A stretch of DNA of 64,000 nucleotides from contig JARYHS010008074.1 of assembly GCA_031002005.1 (NCBI GenBank), forward strand, positions 8,316,924 to 8,380,923, in the 5' to 3' direction. Every line of letters begins with the position of its first letter. Position 1 is the first letter of the stretch. Source of the stretch: Vandiemenella viatica. Lineage: Eukaryota; Arthropoda; Insecta; Orthoptera; Morabidae. The notes beneath the pieces are model-generated. The model was given only the letters and a program-made list of their open reading frames with translations, made no database searches and was not told the DNA's origin. Below are positions 11,750 through 23,215 of this stretch, piece after piece. The position numbers and the translations under genes are program-made.

Positions 11750-14700
11750 TTACAATATGTAGAGATGAGTTTATCCTTTGCTGCAGATGGTATCTGGGAG
11801 TTTACCCATGGAGGCAATTTTTGAAATCCCCCATCTACAGCTTTCGAGTGTCTGAGCCAGCCAAACCTTCAGCACGTCTAGAGGTTTTGATTGACTCGAC
11901 TGGGAATGCAAACATTTTTGGCCTTAACCCCGCAAACTCCGCAATCAGGTGTCATTCGCTTTGTCCTTCATAACACCAACAAGCTTTTCATTGTTGGGAC
12001 TCTATCCCAATAACGGTTGCCGGTTGCTATATCCGGACGTGTCGAACTCCTCCCTGTTGCGGCGCATCACTTCATATGGATCACAGTCCTTCACCAAGAA
12101 GATGAAGATGTCTGCCATCCATATATAGCAATTTAGGGCTTCTAAACTGAGGAATGTTGAATTCATTATATATCTGTACATCCTCAGTTTAGAAAGTTCA
12201 AGGATGCACAGTCCGACATACGCTGATTTATTAAAAACTTTCTTAACTTTCGCCATCTCCACGGCGAGTCTTTGTTGAAAATTCCAACCTGGTTATAGTG
12301 GTGGTGAAGCTATGTGTTTGCGGGCACCGCGGCGGCTCACACAGCTAGTGCACAATTTCATGTAGCGGAGTTTTCGAATGTTCTCCATTAGTTTTACCGA
12401 AAATATAGGTGTTCATTAATTTATAAAAATCTCTCTCGAAATCTGTTTTTGCTGAACGGTGAGAAATCGTATTAAGAGATATGTATTCTTTCAACCACGG
12501 TGTTTGATTGAAAGATATTACCCCGTATATTTCACGTCACCTGTAGCCCCAAGCCAACACATTGCTGGATGACTCGGTAGAACATACCGTACCTTGTTCT
12601 CAAGTATGGTCGTCAGTTTGGGAAGTTAGAAACCTTCTGTGGCTTTGTGGTCTGGTATTGGCGGCAGGTCTGGTAAAACGTCGTTTTCCTGAGTAATCGT
12701 AAGGTCTACCTCCAATACGAAGCTAGGCGAGTCACCATTAGCGCTCATGAAATCTATGCTAGCAATCTCTTTACCCGATAGCCATTGAACTCCGACATGT
12801 ACAGGTTATTTTCCATGTCATACCTGTCGATGCACTGGCAAATACCTCCGCGAATTCCTCGTTGGAAAATGGAGCAGGATGTCGATATCCCTCAGGAGGT
12901 CCAGTTCGACACGCGTGTTCCTTAACATAGCCTACCATGAAAGGCATGAGGATTTGAAATAATGGGTGGGGGCTAGGGTGTATTTCCCCAAACATACACC
13001 TCCTAAATTTCTCAAACAGATCTGCAAGTAACCGTACACCTGTGTCCATTGTACAGACTTGCACATTCGCCCAAAGTCGTGATTGGAAAGTCCGCCACAC
13101 TATTGTTGCGTGTTCGTAGTCTTTATCAGAAATTTGTGGCTCCTACAACGAACTGTAGAATTTGATTTTGGAGGAAGCGTGGCCTCGTGAGCTTCTCCCC
13201 ACGAAATCCATATACTCGTAGGGGAAGATAACCTTACGTTTAACAATTGGAACTTCTTGGGGTCGGTGAAATTTGCAACGTAATGCGCATGTCGCCGTCC
13301 TCTAGGGTTCCAACCAGTTTAATCTAATGGGGACTGCAATAACAGGCATGAGGCAAGAAACCTTAAAGTGACTGAAGAATATTCAATCTTTTAGAAAAAG
13401 AAATATACCGTTCTGTGTTTATGGGAAGAACAATCCATCCCTTCGGAGCCGATTTTTGATAAAGCCATAACAATAAAATGATTGTCATACCCAGAAAGAT
13501 TATGAAAGAAACACGGGTATTCTTATACTGCAAAATTGCAGTCTTATGTGCAGCCCCCCTAAATCACTCGTGGTAGGACAATGATCGCGGACCTTGACAT
13601 TCCGCGGTTCAATGTTTTTCTCACAGACTGTGGCATACCATAGCACCAGCAAAATCTACTTCTTCCTCATCTGTCATTACAAGAGGAACGCACTTCTCTG
13701 TAACATTTTATCAACTCTCTTGGTAAGTTTGTCGAGTTCGCCAAACAGGCCATTTTTCGGGATTTACGCCCGTGAAAGGAGTTGAAACGCGACAGACTAG
13801 GTACGTATGAACAACCGACCTTGGTAATGTGGTAGCGAAAAGGGTATGTTTCTGGACATTGGTATTGTGAGAGGCGTTTGGGTGGAGGACTACAAGAATC
13901 ATAAGGTTCCAATAAACTTTCAAAGTCCGCGTAAACGGCGACGGTTAACGCTGTTGCTCAATATAATCCTTAAACTTTAAGGTTTTATCGTCTTCGTAGT
14001 GGATATTCACTCTTACAGGAAGTTCCCTTGCGCAATCAAGTGGTCCAGGATATCTTTGCGTTAGGAAATGTTTCAGCATCTGTCGCAAATGGATATAGCA
14101 GTGTGATGGTTTCTTAATGAAGAACTAACCCGCGACAAGTCGTGAATCCAACAGTTATAAAATTTGTTTCCCACTTTCCGTCGGTAATCAACAACATGTT
14201 TATGTAGTTACCGCGTTCGTTTGCAGTGTGATGGAGGGCTCCGGAAACTACCTGTTCTACCATTAACTACATCCAGACCGGACAATATTTAGAGAATAAA
14301 ATGGATTTGGCCTCTCGAATTTATCAAATGTCTGATAGTTTTTCCAGAAACTCAATGCCTAAAAAAATAAAAATTGTGGTTGGTGGATGCTTCCATATAA
14401 TTACTGACTAGTAACGCATGTTTTTTCGGCGCCTTTACTTCAGATGCAAGAAGTGCCTATAAAAAGTAGAACTCGTCATTCTTGTTTTTAACAATCGATG
14501 ACGGCGTGCTTTAACAGATATCAAGTGGCAGAGAAACGTAGGAGGACCCCCCCATAGAATGGTTGAAAATTAGAAATGCTAATATCGAGGGATATTATTA
14601 TATCGAGAGTTTTTCCACTCGTCCATAACTTATATCTCTCACAATTTTACTCTGAGCTCCGACTTCACATATTTTTCATACCAATCCGACAGGCAAGTGC

Positions 14701-14991
14701 TGGTTGTGACCTCACGCATTTTAGTTAAGAAGCACATACGGGCGGTTTCTAAAAGAATTTCCTTCTGAATTTTGTATGAGTTAACCAGTTAACCTGTACC
14801 TTTACAGCTGGGGAGGACCGATAATCCACAATTTCGCGAAGTTCACCGGTAACGACTTTAAAACGAGCATAAATGAAATTTAAGAATTCAGAATCGTTCC
14901 AGTATAAATTCCTATTTTTAAATGCACTAAGCCTGTCTTCCAGGACTAAACTCGATGCTGCACACTCACCCAACGTCTGCTGCATGATCAT
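11750..14991 (-). pseudogene. PolB: Polinton protein-primed DNA polymerase B, decayed
   Basis: Minus-strand blocks follow the family order. The N-terminal segment is NRNLYWNDSEFLNFIYARF then PAVKVQVNWLTHTKF (14,749-14,991). Next come a GIEF…KLSDI block (near 14,330) and the exonuclease I block AVYADFESLLEPYDSC (near 13,900). After these lie an FPYEYMDF…EHATIVWRTF block (13,070-13,230), a metal-site neighbourhood TGVRLLADLFEKFRRCMF (12,771-13,100), and the C-terminal palm/thumb blocks FNKSAYVGLCILELSK and EFDTSGYSN (12,002-12,262). These are typical of Polinton PolB. The core between about 12,260 and 12,770 appears shortened, and many stops are present. Confidence 0.8.
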
Positions 14992-15081
14992 AACTGCATG
15001 ATGCCGTGATCTCTGATTGGATTGCCCTGCCTGGACGAACTGTCGGCTTGGCCCGGCTATGGCGATGGATAGCCACCTAGT

Positions 15082-15612
15082 CGCCGCCGTTAGCAGCAGT
15101 CCGTCAACTGTCCTTGTGTGTTTAATTCAAAGTGTGCTAGATAGCCTTTGTTTTTATCTTTCATTTTTCTGTGTAGGCAGTGAGTCAGCAGTCCGAGCAA
15201 CCGCCGCCGTTTAGCAGCAGTCGTCGACTTTCTTCTGTTTTTAATTCAAAGTGTGCTACATACTTTAGACTGTTTTTATCTTTGAATTTCTGTGTAGGTA
15301 GTGATCCAGTCAGTTGTGCCTTAGCAGCTGTAGCTGACTTTTGTGTGTGATTTGAATTGTGCTAGTTTTTGTTGTTATCTTTGAATATTTCCTGTTTAGG
15401 TAGTGATCTGTTGTTAGCCCCAGTCACCGACCTTTTGTGTTTGATTTAAAGTGTGTTAGTTCAGCTCTTGTCTCTATCTTTGAATTTTCTGTTTAGGTAG
15501 CTGAGTCACCAGTCGAACTACAGCTGCCGTTAGCCGCATTTCCCCGACTTTTGTGTTTGATTTAAAGTGTGCTAGTTAGCTTTTGTCTTTATCTGTGTAG
15601 GTATTGATTCAG
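15082..15612 (+). repeat. tandem 5'-UTR units of the CR1-like LINE
   Basis: About five diverged units of roughly 100-120 bp repeat the succession agcagt / gactttygtgtttgattyaaa / gtgtgctag / tttttatctttgaatttt / ctgtgtaggtagtga. Tandem promoter-like units before ORF1 are known in some LINE families. Unit borders are approximate. Confidence 0.7.
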
Positions 15613-15683
15613 CAGCCATAGTAGCAATCTCCGTTTTTTGTCTTTTGATATATTTTTTCCGTTTTTTGCTGTTTTCAAGGCAC

Positions 15684-16476
15684 ATGGCTTGTGCAATGTG
15701 TTCTAGTAGGCGTCTGGCTCTCGATGAGATCATTACTAAACCGTCTGGCACGCGTTGATCGGAGAAAGGCGTCGAAATTCCCAGTCAGCTGACGGGAAAA
15801 TGATATCTTGCCATTAAGGAACGCGTTTTTCCGTGTTGCAGGAGGCTGAAGATACAAGTGTGGATGGCCCATAAGAAGAGCAGAGAAGATTTGTTCGCAG
15901 ACCCCGAGCAATGCCTGGTCATTGGCAGCTCCAACGTCCGACGTTTGGAGAAACCGCTTCGAGAACTAGCCACGAAGAACGGTGCAGACCCTCATTCTAA
16001 CGTGCATTCTGTTTGTCTTCCAGGAGCAACCGTACCACGTGTCATGGAGGCCATTCCAAAAGCAATCAGAGAATCGAATTGCCGTCAGTTAAGAGTAGCT
16101 GCGCACGTCGGTACTAATGACTCGTGTCGTGTTTCTGTTGCAGATATAGGTGAAATCTATGGGACAAATTGGGCAAGAAGGCGTATGAAGCCGCACGGGA
16201 TAATTTCGGTATCGTTGCAGTTCTCCATTTGTAGTGTCGTGCCTGCGCATCGACTGTGGGGAGGCCGTATGGTGGAATATTTTTAATTTGAATTGTAGTT
16301 TGCAGGAGCTGTGTCGCAGAAACAACTGGGGCTTCGTTGACCTTCGACCGATGATAGCTGCCAGCTGGGACGCATTTGACAGGTCGGGCGTCCACTACAC
16401 ACCGAGAATGGCGACCATGGTGGCTGCTAAAATATGGAACCGTCTTGATGTAAATTATTTTTTAGGAACACCGTGA
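15684..16476 (+). pseudogene. LINE ORF1 with SGNH-esterase-like domain, frameshifted
   Basis: The ATG at 15,684 opens MACAMCSSRRLALDE, followed by a stop. The main frame (15,858-16,286) contains CLVIGSSNVRRL, the first SGNH block with the nucleophile Ser region, and VAAHVGTNDS, matching the GxND block. After a frameshift near 16,250 the segment to 16,476 has DLRPMIAAS and SGVHYTPRM, equivalent to the last catalytic His block. CR1-type LINEs carry such an esterase-like ORF1, thought to help RNA or membrane handling. At least two breaks make this copy defective. Confidence 0.7.
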
Positions 16477-16658
16477 GGCCCGAGGATCCTTCAGTTCATC
16501 GAAGAGGAGGTGCCGATAACTTAGATCTTGGTTCTGGTAGTGATGGTGTCGAATAAGTTGAATGTCGCAGCCCCAAATACTTCACCCATTTCCCGTCAGA
16601 ATGCGAATATGAAAATACGAATTTAGACTCCACAAATAATACAAAGCAGCTAAGGGTA

Positions 16659-19395
16659 ATGGTCCTAAATTGTCGGAGTATTAGAGGGAAAGTAGCCGAT
16701 TTCCATGCCGCAGTGGCGACTAATGATGTCGATATAATACTAGGAACTGAGAGCTGGTTGACGCCAGAGGTAGAATCTAGCGAAGTATTTGGCCCTCATT
16801 TCAATGTTTTTCGGAAAGACAGAGCTGTCTCAATGGGCGGGGGTGTGTTCGTGGCCGTTAACAAAACCGTTAATTGTTCTGTCGTAACCGAAACTGAAAA
16901 TTTTTGCGAGTTGTTATGGGTCAAGGTAAAAATTGGTAAAAATTTAAAGTTCATAATCGGGTCATTTTATCGACCTCCGGATTCTGATTTGGCTAACGCG
17001 GAATACTTCAGAGAGTCACTTAATAAAATTTATAAGAAATTTCAGGGACATATATTGATCGTGGGTGGTGATTTTAACCTACCGTCGGTTAATTGGGACA
17101 CATGCACTTTCAGGTTGGGCGGAAGAGATAGGTTAATAACCGAAACGTTCCTAGAAGTATTTGCAGAAAGATCTCTTGAACAGATGGTTCAAGAGCCAAC
17201 GCGGTGCGATAAAGGTTCCTCGTCCATTTTGGATCTTTTTCTTATAAGCAATCCTGATATTGTAGATACAGTTTGTGTTAGAAGACGGTATAAGTGATCA
17301 CAAGGCGGTTGTGGTAACTTTAAAATCTAGTATGAATTTGAAGCATGACAAAGACAAACTCGTATATTGCTTCGATAAGGCAAACGATGTGGGTATGGTT
17401 GATCACTTGACGAAAAATTTTGAAACGTACACGCTAAATACAAATGTTGAGGAACTTTGGTTTAATTTAAAAGAAATAATATGGAACGGTTTAAATCAAT
17501 TTGTTCCTAAGAAGCTTATTAAGGTAAGTAAGAACCTTCCGTGGTTCAATAGGGAAGTGAATCGATTGCTCAGGAAGCAAAGGCGTTTACATGCCATGGT
17601 AAAGAAATCGGGGGACTCGTCTAATCGTGCTAAATTAGTCCAGTTACGAGCGGAAGTGCGTAAGGCAATGCGTGATGCGTTTAAAGAATTCCAAGCCAGG
17701 AATTTGTCCGAAGATCTGATTACTGATCCAAAAAAGTTCTGGTCGTATGTCAAATTACTAAGAGGCTCTCGTAAGGTTATGCCTTCACTGATTAAGGAAA
17801 ATGGGGAATTATCCGAAACTAGCGTAGAGAAAGCAGAAATCTTGAATAATATATTTAAAAAAGCTTTCACGACAGAAAACTCAGAGGAGATTCCGACATT
17901 TGCCAATCGTACCAACAAAATTATGAATGATCTCGTTCTTGATGTCGAGGGAATAACTAAACTGCTTATGAATGTAAAAACCAATAAGGCTCCCGGACCA
18001 GACGGTATTCCTACAAGATTCTACTCCAGGTACGCAAAGGAAATTGCACCGTATTTGATGAAATTATATACCGCCTCCTTGGATCAAGGAAAAATACCAG
18101 CCGAATGGAAGACCGCCTTCGTAAGTCCAGTGTTTAAAAATGGGAATGTTAATGATCCTCAAAATTATAGACCGATCTCGTTAACATCAATATTTTGTAG
18201 GATTTTAGAACACATCATCTATTCAAATGTCATGCGGTTTTTGGATGAAGATGAGCTTTTAAACCCAAATCAACATGGATTCAGAAAAGGCCGATGCTGC
18301 GAAACACAACTTGCACTTTTAATTCACGACTTGTGCCGTATTATAGATGGGCAATCCCAGGTTGATATAGTTCTATTAGATTTTAAAAAAGCTTTCGACA
18401 CTGTGCCTCACACTAGGTTACTTAGGAAACTTCGTGGCTACGGCATATCTAGACAAATATGCGACTGGGTTGCAGACTTTCTGAAGGGCAGAACACAGTG
18501 TGTAGTTCTCGACGGTGAGAGTTCATCATTTACCGAGGTGAGGTCCGGGGTTCCCCAGGGAAGCGTGATAGGGCCTCTGTTGTTTCTCATATACATTAAT
18601 GATTTGTGTGACATAATAAGGGGGATGAAAAGATTATTTGCCGATGATGCTATTATTTATCGTGAAATCAAAACCCAGGAAGACTAGCGCTTTGTTACAA
18701 GACGATATTATGAAAATAATTGCGTGGTGTAAAGACTGGCAGTTGGAGTTAAACGCTAAAAAGTGCCAAGTCATGCGTATAAGTAAAAAGGTGACACCAT
18801 TTAGCTCTGAATATACAATTAATGGTACTGTCCTTAGAACTGTAGATTCCGCTAAATACCTAGGGGTAACAATTCGTAATAATTTGTCAGTGGAATGAAC
18901 ATATCGAGAATGTAATTGGGAAAGCAAATCGTATGCTCCGATTTCTAGGTCGTAATTTAAAACAATGCACTCCTGAAGTTAAATCGATTGCATATAAGTC
19001 ACTAGTGCGTCCTCACTTGGAATATTGTTGTTCTGTATGGGGTCCCCATCAAAAGGGGTTAATGGAGGCATTAGAGAGGGTCCAGAGAAGGGCCGCCCGA
19101 TTCGTGACAGGTATATATAGTTGGAGGGAAAGCGTAAGTGCGATGTTGAAGGAGTTAGGTTGGGAAGACCTGGAACACCGAAGGCGTTGCTCTCGGACGG
19201 AAGCTAATTGAAAAATTCACGACTGACATATTTCAGAATGACAGCAAAGAAATATTGCTACCAGCAACATTCGTATCTCGGAATGACCGTGAAAATAAGA
19301 TAAGAGAAATCAGGGCCCGAACCGATTCTTTTCTGTATTCATTTTTTCCGCGAGCGATTAGGGAATGGAATAGAAAGGATTTACCGGGCGAGTAA
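16659..19395 (+). pseudogene. LINE ORF2: APE endonuclease + reverse transcriptase, frameshifted
   Basis: The endonuclease starts VLNCRSIRGKVADF and contains GTESWL, GGGVFVAV, GSFYRPP, the GGDFNLPSVNW block and, after a one-base frame change near 17,275, GISDHKAVVVTL. Reverse transcriptase follows with NKAPGPDGIP, NYRPISLTSIFCRILE, GFRKGRCCETQL, the FKKAFDTVPH block (first catalytic Asp), GVPQGSVIGPLLF and RLFADDAIIYR (catalytic DD). A stop or frame change near 18,687 leads into TPFSSEYTINGTVL and ARFVTGIYSW. The C-terminus FFPRAIREWNRKDLP ends at 19,395. Three or four lesions are all that separate it from a continuous ORF2, typical of a fairly recent dead copy. Confidence 0.9.
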
Positions 19396-19427
19396 ACTTA
19401 AAATTCCGACAGGAGTAGCTTTCGATA

Positions 19428-19503
19428 AAGCTCTCCGGCCATCCTGATCTAGGGTTTTCCATGGTTTTCCCAGATCATTCCACGCGAAATGCTGGGATGG
19501 TTC
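19428..19503 (+). repeat. SINE-body-like 3' tail
   Basis: The words tccggccatcctgatctagggttttccatggt and gctgggatggttcct (read in parts) match the body of the SINE at 822-1,047. The match begins just after the place of the SINE's B box. It is either a truncated SINE or the LINE's own 3' end shared with the SINE. Confidence 0.6.
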
Positions 19504-20584
19504 CTCACGGGTCCGGCTATAGTAGGTGGTGTCCCAACGATCTGCTGACTTGGCACGGTTGGGGTGGCGGACTGCTGGCTGGGTCCGGCATACCGAACGG
19601 TGTGCCGGCGAACTGGGGGCTGGGTCCAGGCAGTGGGCCAGCGTACTGCCGGCTAGACCCGGCTATAGCGGGCGGCTGGCAGGTGAACTGCCGGCTTGGC
19701 CCGGCTGTGGCTGGCGGTAGGCGAGGTGGCGGGTGGTCGGCTAGCCCCGATGGACTGTCGGCTGTATCCTGCTATGGCGGGCATTGCCCACGGTCTCTAT
19801 ATTGGCGGTGGAACAGGCTCGTTGACTGCACCTTGGCGTTCGACCGCCCTCTCTGAAACATAAAAAGAAGAAAAATATTTGAGTATCATGAAAAACATAA
19901 TTCTGTAAGCACAAAATGATATAGGTAAATTAATGATGTACTCTGTTTACCGATATTTCCATGTGCTGGTGGTTGCGGTAGAACCAATTGTGGGGGTAGA
20001 GTAGGCGGCATGCTAAGTGGCGACAGACTCCATTGTGAAGACTCTGAAAAAGAAAGGAAATTGTTTTAAAATCTCGGAAAAAATGTCCCATCAACATATA
20101 CTATTGTACAAGAAAAATTATAATGTACTTACTATTCAAGTGAGGTAAAATCCATTGCGAAGGTTGCGTCATTGACAGGCTAGATGATGGAAAACTCTGC
20201 GGTTCATCTATACCCACACAGGGTTGAATACTCCGTTGTGAGCAATCGCTAGTACTATTCGATCTTTTTGGCTTGATGATTCCTGAGAACTACAGTTGCG
20301 CTTCTCTGGACGTGAGCTGCTGCCCGATTGGTTCGTCTGAAAAAAAAAAGAAAGTATTAGCAATAATTATAAAGACATAAAAATGATCTATACAATTATC
20401 TAACAAATACTTACTGACATAAAAAAGGTGTCTACATGAGATTTTCATGTCATCACCTGTGAAAAAAATAAATTAATAATATAGACTATTACTTCAGCAG
20501 TATACAGTTTCATAAACCAGTTACTTTAAAAAAATATATAATTAACAAAATCATCCTGGCTAGTAACTGAAATGTCATCAAAGT
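19504..20584 (-). pseudogene. chain of five exons, phase-1 introns, Pro/Gln/Ser-rich product
   Basis: On the minus strand, good splice signals bound exons 20,525-20,584 (60 bp), 20,415-20,456 (42 bp), 20,133-20,336 (204 bp), 19,951-20,043 (93 bp) and a last one from 19,852 down to the LINE. Introns of about 68-98 bp have T-rich acceptors ending cag and gtaa-type donors. All introns are phase 1, and one frame runs through every exon, with single stops in the first and third and two in the last. The product has FDDISVTSQDD, PSQWILPHLN, SSQWSLSPLS and then Pro-rich AGP/SQQ repeats. Similar AIAGPSRQF sequence resumes at about 15,060 and reads toward the polymerase N-terminus. The family is not recognised. 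Confidence 0.5.
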
Positions 20585-21985
20585 CTGAGGAGAAAAAAAT
20601 AACAACTTAAGAACAGTATATGAGCAAAACACAAAATCAGATATGACTAAAAAGATATTTACCCACAAGATTAAAAAAAAATTAATATTGGCAAAGACTA
20701 CAAGATATGAAGCTACGTTTTTGGGATACATTGGAACCGCCAAAAGGTTAAAAAATTATGTCCCTCTTTCAGACACGGCACAATCCAAAAATTCCATGAA
20801 AGGTTGAAAAATAATGGAGCTCCTAAGACAAATGTGTTTCTACAATCACACACAACACAGCCGAAATTGTATAGGAAGTCAAAGACATTTAAAGCACCAG
20901 CGTGAATGATTTAATGCGGGTTCCAAACGGTGTGGTTCTGAGGCCAGGTGTTCCTGTGACGGTGTTATTATTTGCGAGCCCGGCGTAGTATAATGTTATT
21001 CAGCCCTCGCGACGGGTGGCCGACGTTCGCCCAAGCCTAGAGTTAATAAGGTGCTGCGGGCGGGCAGGAGCGCAGGATCACTAGTACAAATCAAAAATTC
21101 TGTTACTTGCTGTAAAATATATAACTCAGGAACCCAGAATACGCAGAAAAAGCGAATAATACACCGCATTCGGGCGTATTGGAAACAATCAATTGAATTA
21201 GCAAGTAATTAATATTTTAAGACCATATAATTGAGGTTTTATACCCAGCCGCGTAAGGCGGTTTTAAGAAAATAATTAATAACGCCATTATGACGATTTA
21301 CGACCCCTTTTAGTTCGGTCAGCGCTGTAACACGACCCCGATGATTTATGGCCTCACTGACATGATTAATGGCTTTTATGACACCTTTCTAACATGATTA
21401 ATGGCTTTTTGATAATAATATGCTAATTAATCCTTTTATGGCGCCGATGCCCCTTAGAAATCTACTCAGAGTTTCCGATTCTTTTTTTATTATTGCTGTC
21501 ATCAGTCTCTGGACTGGTTTAATGTAATCCCCCATCCTTTCCTATCCTGTGCTAACATCTTCATTTCTACATACCCCTTACAACCCACGTCATCAATTCC
21601 CTGCTTCATATATTCTTATCTCTGTCTTCCTGTACAGCTCTTACCTTCGATTGTTCCCTTCACTAACAAATCAATAGATTATAAAGAAACACAGTTCAGG
21701 ATCTCTCTGAAAATAAATCACATAGTTTTCTTAATGGAACTTTGAAACCTTTAAAAGAAAATAGATTCACATCTTCCTAAAAAATAAGGAAAAAAAAACT
21801 ATGATAGCAAATCTTATATATTTAAAAGAGCAATTCTTATATACACTGTTCCGCCAGAATATTATGTCTACCTACCTACTATCGATAAAAACCCATCCAA
21901 GCGATAGCAGCGTCACCTGACGAGGAATGACTGCTAGTCAGACACACGCACGGTGCATGCAGTATCAGTGAGAGTGCTATCCGTG
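20585..21985. other. no gene recognised
   Basis: Mostly AT-rich. A GC-richer patch near 20,930-21,080 and near-repeated words around 21,355-21,410 (catgattaatggctttt) are visible, but no coding frame or element boundary can be supported. Confidence 0.4.
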
Positions 21986-21991
21986 TTTAGA

Positions 21992-22188
21992 ATGGGGAAG
22001 GTGCGCGATCTATCTGATTTTGGCAGAGGGCAGATTGTGATGGCCCCAAGACTCTGCACGAGCATTTCGGAAACTACACGACCTGTCGGGTGTTCGAGGA
22101 GTGCTGTGGTGAGTGTCTTCAACAAGAGGTGAAACCAAGTTGAAACTACATCCAAACGTGGAGGGGTTGGGTTGGCCACCACTCATTA
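21992..22188 (+). pseudogene. Tc1-like transposase, N-terminal DNA-binding fragment
   Basis: The plus-strand frame from ATG at 21,992 reads MGKVRDLSDFGRGQIVMA, then SISETTRPVGCSRSAVVSVF. This is the first helix-turn-helix of Tc1-family transposases (paired-like domain that binds the terminal repeats). A stop at about 22,130 and a frameshift follow, and the catalytic DDE part is absent. The open frame on the other strand is its shadow. Confidence 0.7.
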
Positions 22189-22404
22189 AATCCTTTTTGT
22201 AATATTTTCTTGCAGCGGCTCTCACTAAAACAGCTTATTAATTACTATTCATAACTGTGTTAATCATGCCTCATATTGCTCCAGAAACATTTTTGATACA
22301 GACTGTATTTCGATCTAACCGCAATCTATAGACCACTGATATAGGGGCTTCAAAATCAAACCATTCTACCGGGGGTCTTCTATGTTGCTCTGCCACCTGA
22401 TATC

Positions 22405-23215
22405 TATAGAAAGAAGGCCGTTGTCAATGTGGAAAACAGAGATGACGACTTATGCTTTCTATGGACGATTCTTGCTTTTCAAGTAAGGGCACTAAACAAA
22501 CACGCGACAAGAGTTAGCATTTACAAGAAAACACGTTCGTACTACACCCTAGATTTTTCAGGAATTGAGTTTCCGGTAAAACTCAGAGACGTTCAAAATT
22601 TGAGAGGCCAAATCCAGACTATTCAGTAAATGTTTTTGGTCTGTAGTTAAAAGGAAACATAAAGTTTCCTGGGCCCTCCATCACACTGTAGACAAACATG
22701 GTTTCCAGATAAACGTATTGATGATTACTGATGGTGCTGGAAAATTCCATTACTGTTGGGCTCACAACTTTCCGGCGTTAGTTAGTTCGTCACAATCCAA
22801 TCACGGGCACGCAATGCTTATTTGTGACAGACGTCTGCAACATTTGAGTAGCAAAGATGTCATGAAACGGCATGAAATCGATTGCGCAAGGGTAGATCCA
22901 GTACGTGTAGATTTACCCATCGACGACGATAAGACGTTAAAGTTAAAGGATTTTGTACACCAGCAGCGTGTAACCGTTGTCGTTTACGCAGATTTGGAAA
23001 GTTTATTACAACCTCATGATTCGTGCAGTCAGCAACCTAAAGCCTCTCACTCAACAGTTGTCCAGAAAAATCTCCCTTCCGCTGCAGCATACCAGCTCGT
23101 TTGTCCGGACGTAACTAGTCTGTCGCCTTTCGACTCCTACTCGAGCGTAAATCCCGAGAAATGAATTGTTGGCGAACTCGTCAATCTTTCCAGGGAAGTC
23201 GATAAAATTTATTTA
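22405..23215 (+). pseudogene. PolB: second Polinton DNA polymerase B fragment
   Basis: Frame 22,429-22,629 reads VENRDDDLCFLW and FSGIEFPVKLRDVQN. Frame 22,718-23,164 reads MMITDGAGKFHYCWAHNF, a zinc-finger-like CDRRLQHLSSKDVMKRHEIDC block, and the exonuclease block VVVYADLESLLQPHDSC, where the usual DFE is DLE. It ends with FDSYSSVNPEK and, past a stop, VGELVNLSREVDKIY. It corresponds to the 13.7-14.4 kb part of the minus-strand polymerase but lies on the plus strand. It is therefore a separate or rearranged Polinton piece. Later domains are missing. Confidence 0.8.

Larger units (their letters stand above)
15075..19505 (+). mobile_element. CR1/L2-like non-LTR retrotransposon, nearly full length
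   Basis: A 5' untranslated region with tandem units (15,082-15,612) is followed by ORF1 with an esterase-like domain, then ORF2 with endonuclease and reverse transcriptase, then a 3' end that resembles the SINE body. The arrangement (SGNH-type ORF1, APE endonuclease, RT) is that of CR1/L2-group LINEs. Flanks on both sides carry related words (ggcccggctat at about 15,054; ggtccggctat at about 19,510), possibly a diverged target duplication. Only a few frame breaks are visible, so it is younger than the Polinton around it. Confidence 0.75.

Noticed and set aside
19461..19856. 131-residue Gly/Trp-rich plus-strand frame as a gene
   Set aside because: It is the antisense of the Pro-rich minus-strand exon, which has splice signals and phase continuity.
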